Shown here: one piece after another, positions 6,973 to 14,746 of the stretch
Position numbering within the stretch: position 1 is the first letter of the stretch
Layout: each line of letters opens with the position of its first letter
From: an uncultured Oscillospiraceae bacterium
GTDB lineage: Bacteria > Bacillota > Clostridia > Oscillospirales > Ruminococcaceae
DNA: 24,454 bases
Direction of reading: 5' to 3'
NCBI GenBank assembly: GCA_900546885.1
Contig: UREN01000031.1
Coordinates: 1-24,454 of the forward strand
Notes under the pieces: model-generated
What the model was told of the DNA's origin: nothing
Database searches by the model: none
Seen by the model: only the letters and a program-made list of their open reading frames with translations
Made by a program: the position numbers and the translations under genes

Positions 6973-8133
6973 ATGAAAGATGAAGTTATCAGTGTAAACT
7001 GTTCCATTGTGCGCGGCGGCACCAGCAAGGGCATCTTCATTATGGAGAACGAACTGCCGCAGGACCCGGCGCTGCGCGACAAATACATTCTGGAAATTTT
7101 CGGCAGCCCCGACGTGCGGCAAATTGACGGCCTGGGCGGCGCGGACGTGCTGACCAGCAAGCTGGCCATTATTGGCCCGCCCAGCCGCGAGGACGCCGAC
7201 GTGGATTACACCTTCGGCCAGGTGAGCTTTGTGGACGCGAAGGTGGATTACAAATCGAACTGCGGCAACATCTCGGCCGGCGTGGGGCCCTATGCCATTG
7301 ACCACGGCCTGGTGAAGGCCGAAGAGCCGTACACCACGGTGCGCATCCACCAGGTGAACACCGATTCCATCATCAACGCCAAGGTGGCCGTGAAGGACGG
7401 CCGCGCGGTGATAGAGGGCGACCAGCACATTGACGGCGTGCCCACCCTGGGCTCTACCATCGAGCTGGATTTCTCTGACAGCGTGGGCGGCATCACGGGC
7501 AAGCTGCTGCCCACCGGCAACGTGACGGACACCATCACCACCACGGACGGCAAGACGTACGAGGTGTCTGTGGTGGACGCCGGCACACCCACCGTGTTCA
7601 TCAAGGCCGAAAGCCTGGGCATGCAGGGCACCGAGACGCCCGCCGAAATTGAGGGCGACGCGGCGCTGATGGCGCGCATTGAAGAGATTCGCGGCCGCTG
7701 CGCCGAGAAAATCGGCCTGACGGACACCTGGCAGAACTCTACCAAAAAGTGCCCCTATTCGCCGTTCTTTGCCATTGTGTCGCCCGCAAAGGGCTACCAC
7801 ACCTTTGACGGCAAGGACGTGAAGCAGGAGGACATTGACCTTGTGAGCAGGCTTCTGTTCATGCAGATGATGCACAAAACGCACCCTGTCACCGGCACGG
7901 TGTGCATGGGCGCTGCGGCCCGCGTGCCCGGCAGCATTGTTTATCAGGTGCTGAGCGAGCGCGCCAAGAAGGACCGCAAAATTGTTATTGGCCATCCCGC
8001 CGGGGTGATTCCGGTGGTGTCGGAGCTGGAGGCCCAGGACGGGCAGTATGACCTGAAAACGGCCGCCATCCTTCGCACCGCCCGCGTCATCATGGACGGG
8101 CAGGTATATGTGCGCAAGTCCCGCATTCAATAA
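6973..8133 (+). CDS. PrpF-family isomerase (methylitaconate / aconitate / itaconate delta-isomerase type)
   Basis: A 386-residue protein of the PrpF (DUF453) family, diaminopimelate-epimerase-like fold. Family marks include RGGTSKG (residues 14-20), the lysine K63 in VLTSKLA and C97 in SNCGNIS; their 34-residue spacing equals that of the reported key Lys and Cys of PrpF. Known members shift double bonds in unsaturated di- and tricarboxylates without cofactor: 2-methylaconitate (PrpF) and 3-methylitaconate to dimethylmaleate (Mii of nicotinate fermentation). With LeuCD-type subunits and an MmgE/PrpD protein downstream, an itaconate/citraconate or methylitaconate-type reaction is likely. ATG at 6973 has GGAAG upstream. 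The family is sure and the substrate inferred. Confidence 0.92.
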   Translation: MKDEVISVNCSIVRGGTSKGIFIMENELPQDPALRDKYILEIFGSPDVRQIDGLGGADVLTSKLAIIGPPSREDADVDYTFGQVSFVDAKVDYKSNCGNISAGVGPYAIDHGLVKAEEPYTTVRIHQVNTDSIINAKVAVKDGRAVIEGDQHIDGVPTLGSTIELDFSDSVGGITGKLLPTGNVTDTITTTDGKTYEVSVVDAGTPTVFIKAESLGMQGTETPAEIEGDAALMARIEEIRGRCAEKIGLTDTWQNSTKKCPYSPFFAIVSPAKGYHTFDGKDVKQEDIDLVSRLLFMQMMHKTHPVTGTVCMGAAARVPGSIVYQVLSERAKKDRKIVIGHPAGVIPVVSELEAQDGQYDLKTAAILRTARVIMDGQVYVRKSRIQ

Positions 8134-8153
8134 TTTATCAGGAGGACAAGAAA

Positions 8154-9542
8154 ATGAGCAAGACAATTGCAACCCAAATCGCCGAAGTAGCGGTGAACAC
8201 CAAATTCGAGAACCTGCCTGAAGAGGCTGTCGTCAAGGCCAAAACCCTGACGCTGGACGTGCTGGCCTCTATGCTGGGCACCCGCGACGTCATCTCCAGC
8301 ACCATCGCGCGCGAAGTAGCCGAAGAGATGGGCGGCCCGGCCGAGGCCACCATTGTGGGCAGCAAAGATAAGGTTGCCGCCCCCAACGCCGCGTTTGCCA
8401 ACGCCATTCAGTGCTATGGCCTGGACTTCGTGGACGACCACAACGAATCCAACGCGCACCCGTCGCCCGCCACCTTCCCCGCCAGCATGGCGCTGAGCGA
8501 AATGCTGCACCGCAGCGGCAAAGAGTACATCGAGGCCGTTTCGCTGGGCAACGAAGTGGTGTGCCGCATGGGCACGGCCTACCTGGGCGATATGTACTAC
8601 CAGGGCTTCCACCCCACCAGCACCTGCGGCACCATGGGCGCCGCCGTTTCCGCCGCGAAGCTGATGAAGCTGGACGAGCAGAAAACCATCTATGCCCAGG
8701 GCATTGCGGGCAGCATGGTGGCCGGCCTGATGGCCTGGAACACCGAGGGCTCTTTCACCAAGCGCCTGCAGGCAGGCCACCCCGCCATGAACTCCATCAT
8801 TGCCGCGCGCATGGCAGAAAAAGGCTTCAACGGCCCGTCCGATATCTTTGAAAGCAAGGACGGCCTGCTGCACGCCTATTCCTTCCAGGACCACTATGAC
8901 GCCAAGTACATCACCGAGGGCCTGGGCGAAGACTGGACGTTCACCAAGTCTTCCATCAAGGTGTATCCGTGCTGCCGTTATTCCGGCGGCCACCTGGACG
9001 CCTGCCTGGAGATTGTGGAGAAATACCACCCCAACGCCGAGGACATTGAGAAGATTGAGATTCGCTCTTCCAAATACACCATGCACCTGCTGGCCGAGCC
9101 CTGCAAGTGGGCGCCGCGCAACATTGTGGACCTGCAGTTCAGCATGCCCTACCAGGCGGCCATCGCCTTCAAGAACGGCAAGTTCACCGTGGATGAGCTG
9201 AACACCGATTACATCAACGACGAGCTGGTGAAACGCCTCATCGCCGCCACCACCGTGACGATGGACGACGAGTTCGAGCGCCGCTACCCGGCCCACTATT
9301 CCAGCGCCGTTACCATCACCATGAAGGACGGCACGCAGTATTCCGCCACTGTGGACGACCCGAAGGGCGACTGGCGCAACCCCGTCACCTACGAGGACGT
9401 GGTGAACAAATTCCGTTATCTGGCCAACCGCACCTACAAGGGCGACACGGAGCGCACCGAGAAGATTGTGGACTTCGTGAACCACCTGGAGGAGCAGCCG
9501 GATATGGCGAAGCTGATGGAGCTTGTGAACGAAGTGAAATAA
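8154..9542 (+). CDS. MmgE/PrpD-family protein (2-methylcitrate dehydratase / cis-aconitate decarboxylase-like)
   Basis: A 462-residue cytoplasmic protein with MmgE/PrpD marks: DDHNESNAHPSPATFPASMALSEM (about residues 98-121), FHPTSTCGTMGAA (about 153-165), KRLQAGHPAMNSIIAARMAEKGFNGP (about 203-228) and a C-terminal all-alpha/beta half. Known activities are dehydration of 2-methylcitrate and decarboxylation of cis-aconitate to itaconate; most clostridial members are uncharacterised. ATG at 8154 follows AGGAGG. It is 20 bases after the PrpF-type gene, a frequent partner. It could make itaconate from cis-aconitate, dehydrate a citramalate-like acid, or (speculatively) eliminate ammonia from a beta-amino dicarboxylate. 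Family certain, reaction open. Confidence 0.92.
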   Translation: MSKTIATQIAEVAVNTKFENLPEEAVVKAKTLTLDVLASMLGTRDVISSTIAREVAEEMGGPAEATIVGSKDKVAAPNAAFANAIQCYGLDFVDDHNESNAHPSPATFPASMALSEMLHRSGKEYIEAVSLGNEVVCRMGTAYLGDMYYQGFHPTSTCGTMGAAVSAAKLMKLDEQKTIYAQGIAGSMVAGLMAWNTEGSFTKRLQAGHPAMNSIIAARMAEKGFNGPSDIFESKDGLLHAYSFQDHYDAKYITEGLGEDWTFTKSSIKVYPCCRYSGGHLDACLEIVEKYHPNAEDIEKIEIRSSKYTMHLLAEPCKWAPRNIVDLQFSMPYQAAIAFKNGKFTVDELNTDYINDELVKRLIAATTVTMDDEFERRYPAHYSSAVTITMKDGTQYSATVDDPKGDWRNPVTYEDVVNKFRYLANRTYKGDTERTEKIVDFVNHLEEQPDMAKLMELVNEVK

Positions 9543-9567
9543 GTGCAGCCTTGTACCGCCCTTTGCA

Positions 9568-9594
9568 GGCGGGCGGCCCGCGCGGCCGCCCGCC
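9568..9594. repeat. GC-rich intercistronic palindrome
   Basis: A perfect 11-base-pair stem (9568-9578 with 9584-9594) around a 5-base CGCGC loop, between the MmgE/PrpD and TudS-like genes. No T-run follows, so it is more likely an RNA-stability or partial attenuation element than a full terminator. Confidence 0.5.
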
Positions 9595-9633
9595 CCGCAT
9601 GGGGCGAACAGCGCGGGGAAGGAAGGATGCCGC

Positions 9634-10212
9634 ATGCCGCAGAGAAATGTAGACGACCGCTCGAAAAAGATTGTGTTTGTTTCCAACTGCCTTTTGAATG
9701 CAAACAACAAGGTGCAGGAATTTGCACGCTACCCGGGCATGTTTACCGAGGTGGTGCGCACGCTGGATAAATACGGCGTTGGCGTGATGCAGATGCCGTG
9801 CCCCGAGGTGCTGCACATCGGCTGCCAGCGGTGGTGGCACTCCCGCAATTTGTACGACAATGCGGGCTTCCGGCACTGCTGCCGCAAACTGGCCGAGCAA
9901 ATGGTGGATTACATGGAAAATTACGCCATTGTGGGCTATGACGTGGTGGCCGTGCTGGTGTGCGACGGCTCGCCCACGTGCGGGCTGACCAAATCCAGCT
10001 ATTACGAGAACGGCGGGGGCCACCCGGCCGAGCCCGTGCGCAGCCTGCGCCCGCAGCCGGGCATTTACACGGAAGAGCTTTTGAAGGCCATTGAGGCGCG
10101 GGGCATCCCCGTGCCGCCCATGTACGGCCTGCTGATGGACGACCGCGAGAAAACCAACGAGCAGATTATTGCGGAGTTCGATGAGTTCATCCGCACCCGC
10201 CTGGGCGCCTGA
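9634..10212 (+). CDS. TudS-related (CD3072-like, DUF523-type) putative desulfidase
   Basis: A 192-residue protein with the cysteine pattern of the TudS/DUF523 group: C19 in SNCLL, C56 in PCPE and C116 in GSPTCG, with an extra C110. In TudS, three conserved cysteines hold a [4Fe-4S] cluster that removes sulfur from 2-thiouracil. This protein belongs to the longer variant with HIGCQRWWHS (61-70), close to what is annotated as a CD3072-family TudS-related putative desulfidase. ATG at 9634 follows AAGGAAGG. Its place inside a pyrimidine-type operon makes a thiopyrimidine desulfuration role attractive, but other anaerobe clusters carry relatives without known function. Family fairly sure, activity inferred. 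Confidence 0.8.
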   Translation: MPQRNVDDRSKKIVFVSNCLLNANNKVQEFARYPGMFTEVVRTLDKYGVGVMQMPCPEVLHIGCQRWWHSRNLYDNAGFRHCCRKLAEQMVDYMENYAIVGYDVVAVLVCDGSPTCGLTKSSYYENGGGHPAEPVRSLRPQPGIYTEELLKAIEARGIPVPPMYGLLMDDREKTNEQIIAEFDEFIRTRLGA

Positions 10213-10219
10213 GGCGCCC
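10203..10219 (+). other. 7-base-pair hairpin whose triloop is the TudS-like stop codon
   Basis: GGGCGCC (10203-10209), the TGA stop codon (10210-10212) and GGCGCCC (10213-10219) form a perfect GC hairpin with the stop in the loop. It may affect termination or mRNA decay; no known element is matched. Confidence 0.4.
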
Positions 10220-10245
10220 GCCGGGAGGAAGGTTTTGCAAACAGA

Positions 10246-10291
10246 GGGCGGCGCTGTGCCGGGCACACCGCGCGCCGCGGCGCCCTTTTTT
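10246..10291 (+). terminator. Possible intra-operon terminator or attenuator before the hydratase genes
   Basis: A GC-rich inverted region (GGGCG at 10246 with CGCCC at 10281, inner GCGC/GCGC and GTGC/GCAC pairs) is followed directly by six T residues (10286-10291). It lies between the TudS-like gene and the aconitase-type large subunit, so part of the transcripts may stop here. The outer stem is short and bulged, so strength is uncertain. Confidence 0.4.
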
Positions 10292-10312
10292 ACTAAAGGT
10301 GGTGTAAACGCA

Positions 10313-11575
10313 ATGAGGGGCATGACATTTGCACAAAAGGCGCTGGCCCGCGCCGCCGGCAAGGACTATGTGGAGATAGGCGAAATTGTAAACGCCAACG
10401 TAGACGTTGCCATGATGGACGACATTTTGGGCCCGCGCATTGAAATTGCCAAGGGCCTGGAGGAACTTGGCGTTGACGTTTGGGATAAAAGCAAGGTAGT
10501 GGTGGTGAGCGACCACTACACCCCGCCGTGCGAAATTAAGCAGGCGGAGGCCGTGAAGTTCACAAAAGATTGGTCTTTGGCCAAAAACGTGGATTATCAC
10601 GAATACGAGGGCCCGTGCCACCAGGTGTTGGCCGAGGCCTGTTACGACCAGCCCGGCACGCTGGTGGTGGGCACAGACTCGCACACCTGCATGTCCGGCG
10701 CGTTTGGCGCGTTCGGCACGGGCATTGGCTCTACGGAAATGCTGGGCGTTGTGGCCACGGGCCAAATTTGGCTGAAAGTTCCCGAGAGCTACCGCATCGA
10801 GTGGAAAAACACGCTGGGAAAAGGCGTTTTCGCCAAGGACATGGTGCTGTACGACTGCCGCACCATCGGCCATTCCGGCGCTACTTATAAAGCATTGGAA
10901 TACTGCGGCGAGGCCATTCGCGCCCTGCCCATGGACGAGCGCATGGCCATCTCCAACATGGCGGTGGAGATGGGCGCCAAGGCGGGGTATATTCCGCCGG
11001 ACGAAAAGACGCTGGAGTATTTGAAGGCGCACGGCTCGCAGCGCGAATATGTGATGCTGTACCCGGACGAGGACGCCGAGTACGAGCGCAATTACGTGAA
11101 CGACGCCGCCACGCTGGTGCCGCAGGTGGCCTGCCCGCACCACGTGGACAATGTGCACGATGTGACAGAGGTGGCCGGCGCGCCGCTGACGCAGGTGTAC
11201 ATTGGCTCCTGCACGGGCGGCCGCATTTCCGATTTGCGCACCGCCGCGCATGTGCTGAAGGGCAGAAAGGCCGCCAAGGGCCTGCGCTTTTTGGTTTCGC
11301 CCGCCTCGCACGAGGTGTACCGCATGGCCCTGAAGGAAGGCATTCTGGAAATTCTGGAAGATGCCGGCGCCACCATTGTGGCGCCCAGCTGCGGGCTGTG
11401 CCTGGGCGCGCACACGGGCATTCTGGCGGGTGGCGAAAGCTGCATTTCCACCAGCAACCGCAACTTCATTGGCCGCATGGGCAGCAAGGACGCAAACGTG
11501 TACCTGGGCAGCGCCGCCACCGTGGCGGCCAGCGCCATCGAGGGCCGCATTGCAGACCCGCGCGCCTATTTCTAA
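10313..11575 (+). CDS. Aconitase-superfamily hydratase, large subunit (LeuC/DmdA/homoaconitase type)
   Basis: A 420-residue catalytic subunit carrying the [4Fe-4S] ligands C300 (YIGSCTGG), C360 and C363 (APSCGLCLG). It also has the family sequences VVGTDSHTCMSGAFGAFGTG (about 118-137) and SDHYTPP (66-72). The length equals the archaeal/clostridial LeuC branch, which includes isopropylmalate isomerase, homoaconitase and the 2,3-dimethylmalate dehydratase of nicotinate fermenters. With the small subunit 27 bases downstream it would reversibly add water to an unsaturated dicarboxylate. No leuA or leuB neighbours are present, so leucine synthesis is unlikely; hydration of citraconate to citramalate (or dimethylmaleate to dimethylmalate) fits the neighbours better. 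Start ATG at 10313 follows AAAGGTGG; in-frame ATG at 10322 is possible. Confidence 0.92.
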   Translation: MRGMTFAQKALARAAGKDYVEIGEIVNANVDVAMMDDILGPRIEIAKGLEELGVDVWDKSKVVVVSDHYTPPCEIKQAEAVKFTKDWSLAKNVDYHEYEGPCHQVLAEACYDQPGTLVVGTDSHTCMSGAFGAFGTGIGSTEMLGVVATGQIWLKVPESYRIEWKNTLGKGVFAKDMVLYDCRTIGHSGATYKALEYCGEAIRALPMDERMAISNMAVEMGAKAGYIPPDEKTLEYLKAHGSQREYVMLYPDEDAEYERNYVNDAATLVPQVACPHHVDNVHDVTEVAGAPLTQVYIGSCTGGRISDLRTAAHVLKGRKAAKGLRFLVSPASHEVYRMALKEGILEILEDAGATIVAPSCGLCLGAHTGILAGGESCISTSNRNFIGRMGSKDANVYLGSAATVAASAIEGRIADPRAYF

Positions 11576-11602
11576 GCCGTGCGCAAAGGGGGAAGTAGTT
11601 TT

Positions 11603-12100
11603 ATGAAATCGCAAATCAAAGGCAAAGTGTGGAAGTTTGGGGACGACATCAACACGGACATTATCTCCCCGGGCGAATACATGGACGCCAGCTATGAGGA
11701 AATTGGCAAGCACGCCATGGAGCGCGCCTACCCCGGCTTTGCCGACGCCATTGAAAAGGGCGACATTATTGTGGCGGGCAGCAACTTCGGGCCGGGCTCC
11801 AGCCGCGAGACGGCGCAAATTGCGCTGAAATACGCGGGCGTGGGCGGCGTGATTGCCCAAAGCTTTGCGCGCATCTTTTTCCGCAACTGCATCAACGTGG
11901 GCTTCCCGGTGGTGACGCTGGCGGACACAAGCGGGCTGAACCAGGGCGACGAAATTGTGGTGGACCTGCTGAACGGCACCATTGAAGACCTTACCACGGG
12001 CAAAACCTACCAGGGCAGCAAGCTGCCCGAGCATGTGCTGAGCATCGTGGAGGACGGCGGCCTGAAAGAGCATTTGAAAAAGACGCTGAAAAAAACCTGA
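11603..12100 (+). CDS. Aconitase-superfamily hydratase, small subunit (LeuD/DmdB type)
   Basis: A 165-residue swivelling-domain subunit. It has DDINTDIISPGEYM (14-27) and the substrate-binding NFGPGSSRE (61-69), which carries the conserved serine pair and arginine of LeuD proteins, and FFRNCINVGFPVV further on. It completes the hydratase with the large subunit just upstream. Substrate choice in the family depends on the loop around residues 25-45 (here MDASYEEIGKHAMERAYPGF); I cannot assign a substrate from it. Start ATG at 11603, with AAAGGGGG upstream. Confidence 0.92.
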   Translation: MKSQIKGKVWKFGDDINTDIISPGEYMDASYEEIGKHAMERAYPGFADAIEKGDIIVAGSNFGPGSSRETAQIALKYAGVGGVIAQSFARIFFRNCINVGFPVVTLADTSGLNQGDEIVVDLLNGTIEDLTTGKTYQGSKLPEHVLSIVEDGGLKEHLKKTLKKT

Positions 12101-12169
12101 ACACGGCCCATTTCCGGGGGCGGGGCGCCCCCGGTGGAACAAATAGCAAACAGAAGGAGGAAGAAACCA

Positions 12170-13369
12170 ATGGCACCCACCTTAAAAGTGAACTTTGCCG
12201 GTGTTTCCATGCCCAACCCCTTCATGCTCTCCTCGGCACCCCCCACCACCAACGTAGAGATGGTGGCAAGGTGTTTTGAGGCGGGCTGGGGCGGCGCAGT
12301 GCTGAAAACGCTGGCCTATACCCTGAGCCAGGCGCAGAACGTGAACCCCCGCATTACCGCGGTGAAAAGCGCCGACGGCGACATTGTGGGCTTTACCAAC
12401 TTCGAGCTGGGCAGCCCCAAGCCCATTGAAAAATGGGCCGAGGACACCCGCTGGCTGAAAGAGCGCTTCCCCGAGCACGGCGTTTGGGTAAGCCTTCTGC
12501 ACACCGAGGGCCTGGTGGAAGAGCAGTGGCGCGAAGTGACGCGCATGTTTGACCAGGCCGGCGCAGACGGCTTTGAGCTGAACTTCTCGTGCTCGCACGG
12601 CATGGCGGAATCGGGCGGCGGCGCCACGGTGGGCGGCAACGAAGAGGCCATTAAAATGGTGACCACCTGGGTGCGCGAAGAGACGAAAAAGCCCGTGATG
12701 CCCAAGCTGCCCGCCATTGTGCAGGACATTCCCGGCAAGGCCCGCGCGGCCGAGGCGGCGGGCGCAGACGCCATTGCCAGCATCAACACGCTGAACAGCC
12801 TGCCCGGCATTGACATCCACACCTTTGTGCCCTACCCCAGCGTGGACGGCCGCAGCGCCTTCCAGGGGCTTTCCGGCGCGGCCGTAAAGCCCGTTGCGCT
12901 GCGCACGGTGGCGCAAATTGCCAAGGCGGTAAACATTCCCGTCTCGGGCATTGGCGGCATTTACAACTGGCGCGACGCGGTAGAGTTCATTCTGGCGGGC
13001 GCGTCTTCGCTGCAGGTGTGCTCGGCCGTGATGCACCACGGCTACCGCATCATCAACGATTTGACGGCCGGCCTTTTGAACTACATGGAAGAGATGGGCT
13101 TCGAGACCATCAACGATTTCTGCGGCAAGGCGCTGCCGCACATCTTCCGCCACAACGACCTCTCGCGCGCCTACAAGCTGTATTCGCAGGCAGACCCCGA
13201 AAAGTGCGTGGGCTGCGGGCGCTGCGTGGCCGTGTGCGCCGACAGCGCGTACAGCGCCATCCATCTGGACGAGAACCGCAAGGCCATCGTGGACAAAGAC
13301 AAGTGTGACGGCTGCGGCCTGTGCACACAAATTTGCCCGGTGGGCTGCATGACGATGCAACACAGGTAA
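12170..13369 (+). CDS. preA: NAD(P)-dependent dihydropyrimidine dehydrogenase, catalytic subunit PreA
   Basis: A 399-residue FMN TIM-barrel subunit with a C-terminal double-cluster ferredoxin domain (C346, C349, C352, C356; C379, C382, C385, C389). Aligned by eye to mammalian DPD, the pyrimidine-contact residues are kept: N77 and E79 (N609, E611), N138, S140 and catalytic C141 in NFSC (N668, S670, C671), N206 and T207 (N736, T737). Two nearby positions differ: G81 where DPD has I613, and S142 where DPD has P672. It reduces the C5-C6 bond of uracil-type rings, with electrons from PreT. ATG at 12170 follows AAGGAGG. PreT follows after 14 bases. The fold and cofactor set are sure; uracil as substrate is likely but a substituted pyrimidine is possible. 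Confidence 0.92.
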   Translation: MAPTLKVNFAGVSMPNPFMLSSAPPTTNVEMVARCFEAGWGGAVLKTLAYTLSQAQNVNPRITAVKSADGDIVGFTNFELGSPKPIEKWAEDTRWLKERFPEHGVWVSLLHTEGLVEEQWREVTRMFDQAGADGFELNFSCSHGMAESGGGATVGGNEEAIKMVTTWVREETKKPVMPKLPAIVQDIPGKARAAEAAGADAIASINTLNSLPGIDIHTFVPYPSVDGRSAFQGLSGAAVKPVALRTVAQIAKAVNIPVSGIGGIYNWRDAVEFILAGASSLQVCSAVMHHGYRIINDLTAGLLNYMEEMGFETINDFCGKALPHIFRHNDLSRAYKLYSQADPEKCVGCGRCVAVCADSAYSAIHLDENRKAIVDKDKCDGCGLCTQICPVGCMTMQHR

Positions 13370-13383
13370 AGGAGGCGGGAAAT

Positions 13384-14613
13384 ATGACTGAGATCAAGCA
13401 AACCATGGCTGAAGTGCAGGCCGAGGCCCGGCGCTGCCTGTATTGCGTGGACGCCCCCTGCCAGCAGGGCTGCCCCGCCGGGGTGGACGTGGCGCAGTTT
13501 ATCCGCCATTTGCGCTATGCCGATGTGAAAAGCGCCAAGCGCGTGATTAAAACGGCAAACCCGCTGGGCGGCATTTGCGGCACGCTGTGCCCCAGCGAAA
13601 ACCTGTGCCAGAAAAACTGCACCATGAACTACTGCGGCGCGCCCATTCACATTCGCGATTTGCAGAAGTTTGCCTGCGCCAACGCGGCCTACACGCCCGA
13701 GCTGGCCCCCGCCAGCGGCAAAAAGGCCGCCGTGGTGGGCGCCGGCCCCGCGGGCCTTGGCTGCGCGGCCATGCTGGCGCGCCTGGGCCACGAGGTGGAC
13801 GTGTTTGAAAAGGACGCGGCTGCCGCCGGCGTGGTGGCGCGCGAAATTCCGGCCGAGCGCATTGACGCCGCCGTGGTGGAAAACGATTTGGCCGAGCTTT
13901 CGTGCGAGCGCATCCACTTCCACTACAACACGCCCGTCACGCCCCAGAAGCTGGAAGAGCTGAAGCAGGAATATGCGGCCGTGTTTGTGGGCGCGGGCCT
14001 TGCGCAGGACCGCATGAGCGGCGTGGACATTGCCGAGGGCGCGCCTGTGGTGGGCTGCTCGCAGTATCTGGCCGATTTGAAGAGCGGCAAAACAAAGGCC
14101 GTAAGCGGCACCGTGCTGGTGGTGGGCGGCGGCGACTCTGCCATTGACGCCGTGTGCGCCAGCCTGGAGGCCGGGGCCGAGAAGGCCGTGCTGGCCTACC
14201 GCCGCTCGCGCGCAGAAATGCCCGCGTGCGACGAAGAGTTCTTTGCCGCGGCCGATAAGGGCGTAGAGCTGATGTACATGGTTTCGCCCGTTGCCATTGC
14301 CAAAACGGCGGACGGCGGCGCGGCCGTGACGTTTGTGCGCAACCGCCTGGTGGAAAAACCGGGCGAGGCGCGCCGCGGCTTTGAGGCCGTGCCCGGCAGC
14401 GAGTTCACCCTGAACGTGGCGCAGGTGGTGTTTGCCATTGGCAAAAAGGCGGACGCGGCCCTGGTGGCCGGCACGCCGGACAAAGACACCCTGCGCGTGG
14501 CCGGCACCAACTGCTTTGTGGGCGGCGACTGGCTGAACGGCGGCGCCACCGTGGTGAAGGCCGTGGCCGAGGGCAAACGCGCCGCGGCGGCCATGGACGC
14601 ACTGATGAAATAA
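13384..14613 (+). CDS. preT: NAD(P)-dependent dihydropyrimidine dehydrogenase, FAD subunit PreT
   Basis: A 409-residue electron-input subunit related to the glutamate synthase small subunit. The N-terminal Fe-S domain has C18, C21, C26, C30 and C65, C69, C75, C79. VVGAGPAG (117-124) binds FAD and VVGGGDSAID (about 246-255) binds the nicotinamide nucleotide. It passes electrons from NAD(P)H through FAD and clusters to PreA. Its AAAGGAGG overlaps the PreA stop codon and ATG is at 13384, so the two subunits are translated together. The protein lacks the usual glutamic/glycine-rich second FAD insert seen in longer homologues, but all cofactor motifs are intact. Confidence 0.92.
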   Translation: MTEIKQTMAEVQAEARRCLYCVDAPCQQGCPAGVDVAQFIRHLRYADVKSAKRVIKTANPLGGICGTLCPSENLCQKNCTMNYCGAPIHIRDLQKFACANAAYTPELAPASGKKAAVVGAGPAGLGCAAMLARLGHEVDVFEKDAAAAGVVAREIPAERIDAAVVENDLAELSCERIHFHYNTPVTPQKLEELKQEYAAVFVGAGLAQDRMSGVDIAEGAPVVGCSQYLADLKSGKTKAVSGTVLVVGGGDSAIDAVCASLEAGAEKAVLAYRRSRAEMPACDEEFFAAADKGVELMYMVSPVAIAKTADGGAAVTFVRNRLVEKPGEARRGFEAVPGSEFTLNVAQVVFAIGKKADAALVAGTPDKDTLRVAGTNCFVGGDWLNGGATVVKAVAEGKRAAAAMDALMK

Positions 14614-14632
14614 GGCAGGGCGCCCGCGCGGC

Positions 14633-14664
14633 GCCCCGCCGCCCCACAAAGGGCGCGGCGGGGC
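14633..14664. repeat. GC-rich intercistronic palindrome
   Basis: GCCCCGCCGC (14633-14642) pairs with GCGGCGGGGC (14655-14664), extended inside by CCC/GGG around ACAAA. A near-perfect second inverted pair flanks it (about 14619-14634 with 14695-14711). The 133-base gap between PreT and the cyclic amidohydrolase holds nothing else. No T-run follows. Confidence 0.5.
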
Positions 14665-14746
14665 CCGGGCCCCCGGCCCGGCACCCGCACAGCGGGCGCC
14701 GCGCGGGGCGCGCACAGCCTTTATTTGACCGGAAAGGGGGACCGTG

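Noticed and set aside
3000..7169. A very long open frame on the minus strand (over 1300 codons)
   Set aside because: It lies fully antisense to the permease, amidase and carbamate kinase genes, all with clear motifs and ribosome binding sites. Its translation is His/Arg/Ala-rich without any domain. Such frames are common opposite GC-rich genes.
10313..12100. Leucine biosynthesis leuCD
   Set aside because: No leuA or leuB nearby, and the neighbours are catabolic; the branch also contains dimethylmalate dehydratase and homoaconitase, so leuCD was not assigned.
10187..12142. Long minus-strand frame opposite the hydratase subunits
   Set aside because: Same antisense effect; no ribosome binding site and low-complexity His/Ala/Arg-rich translation.
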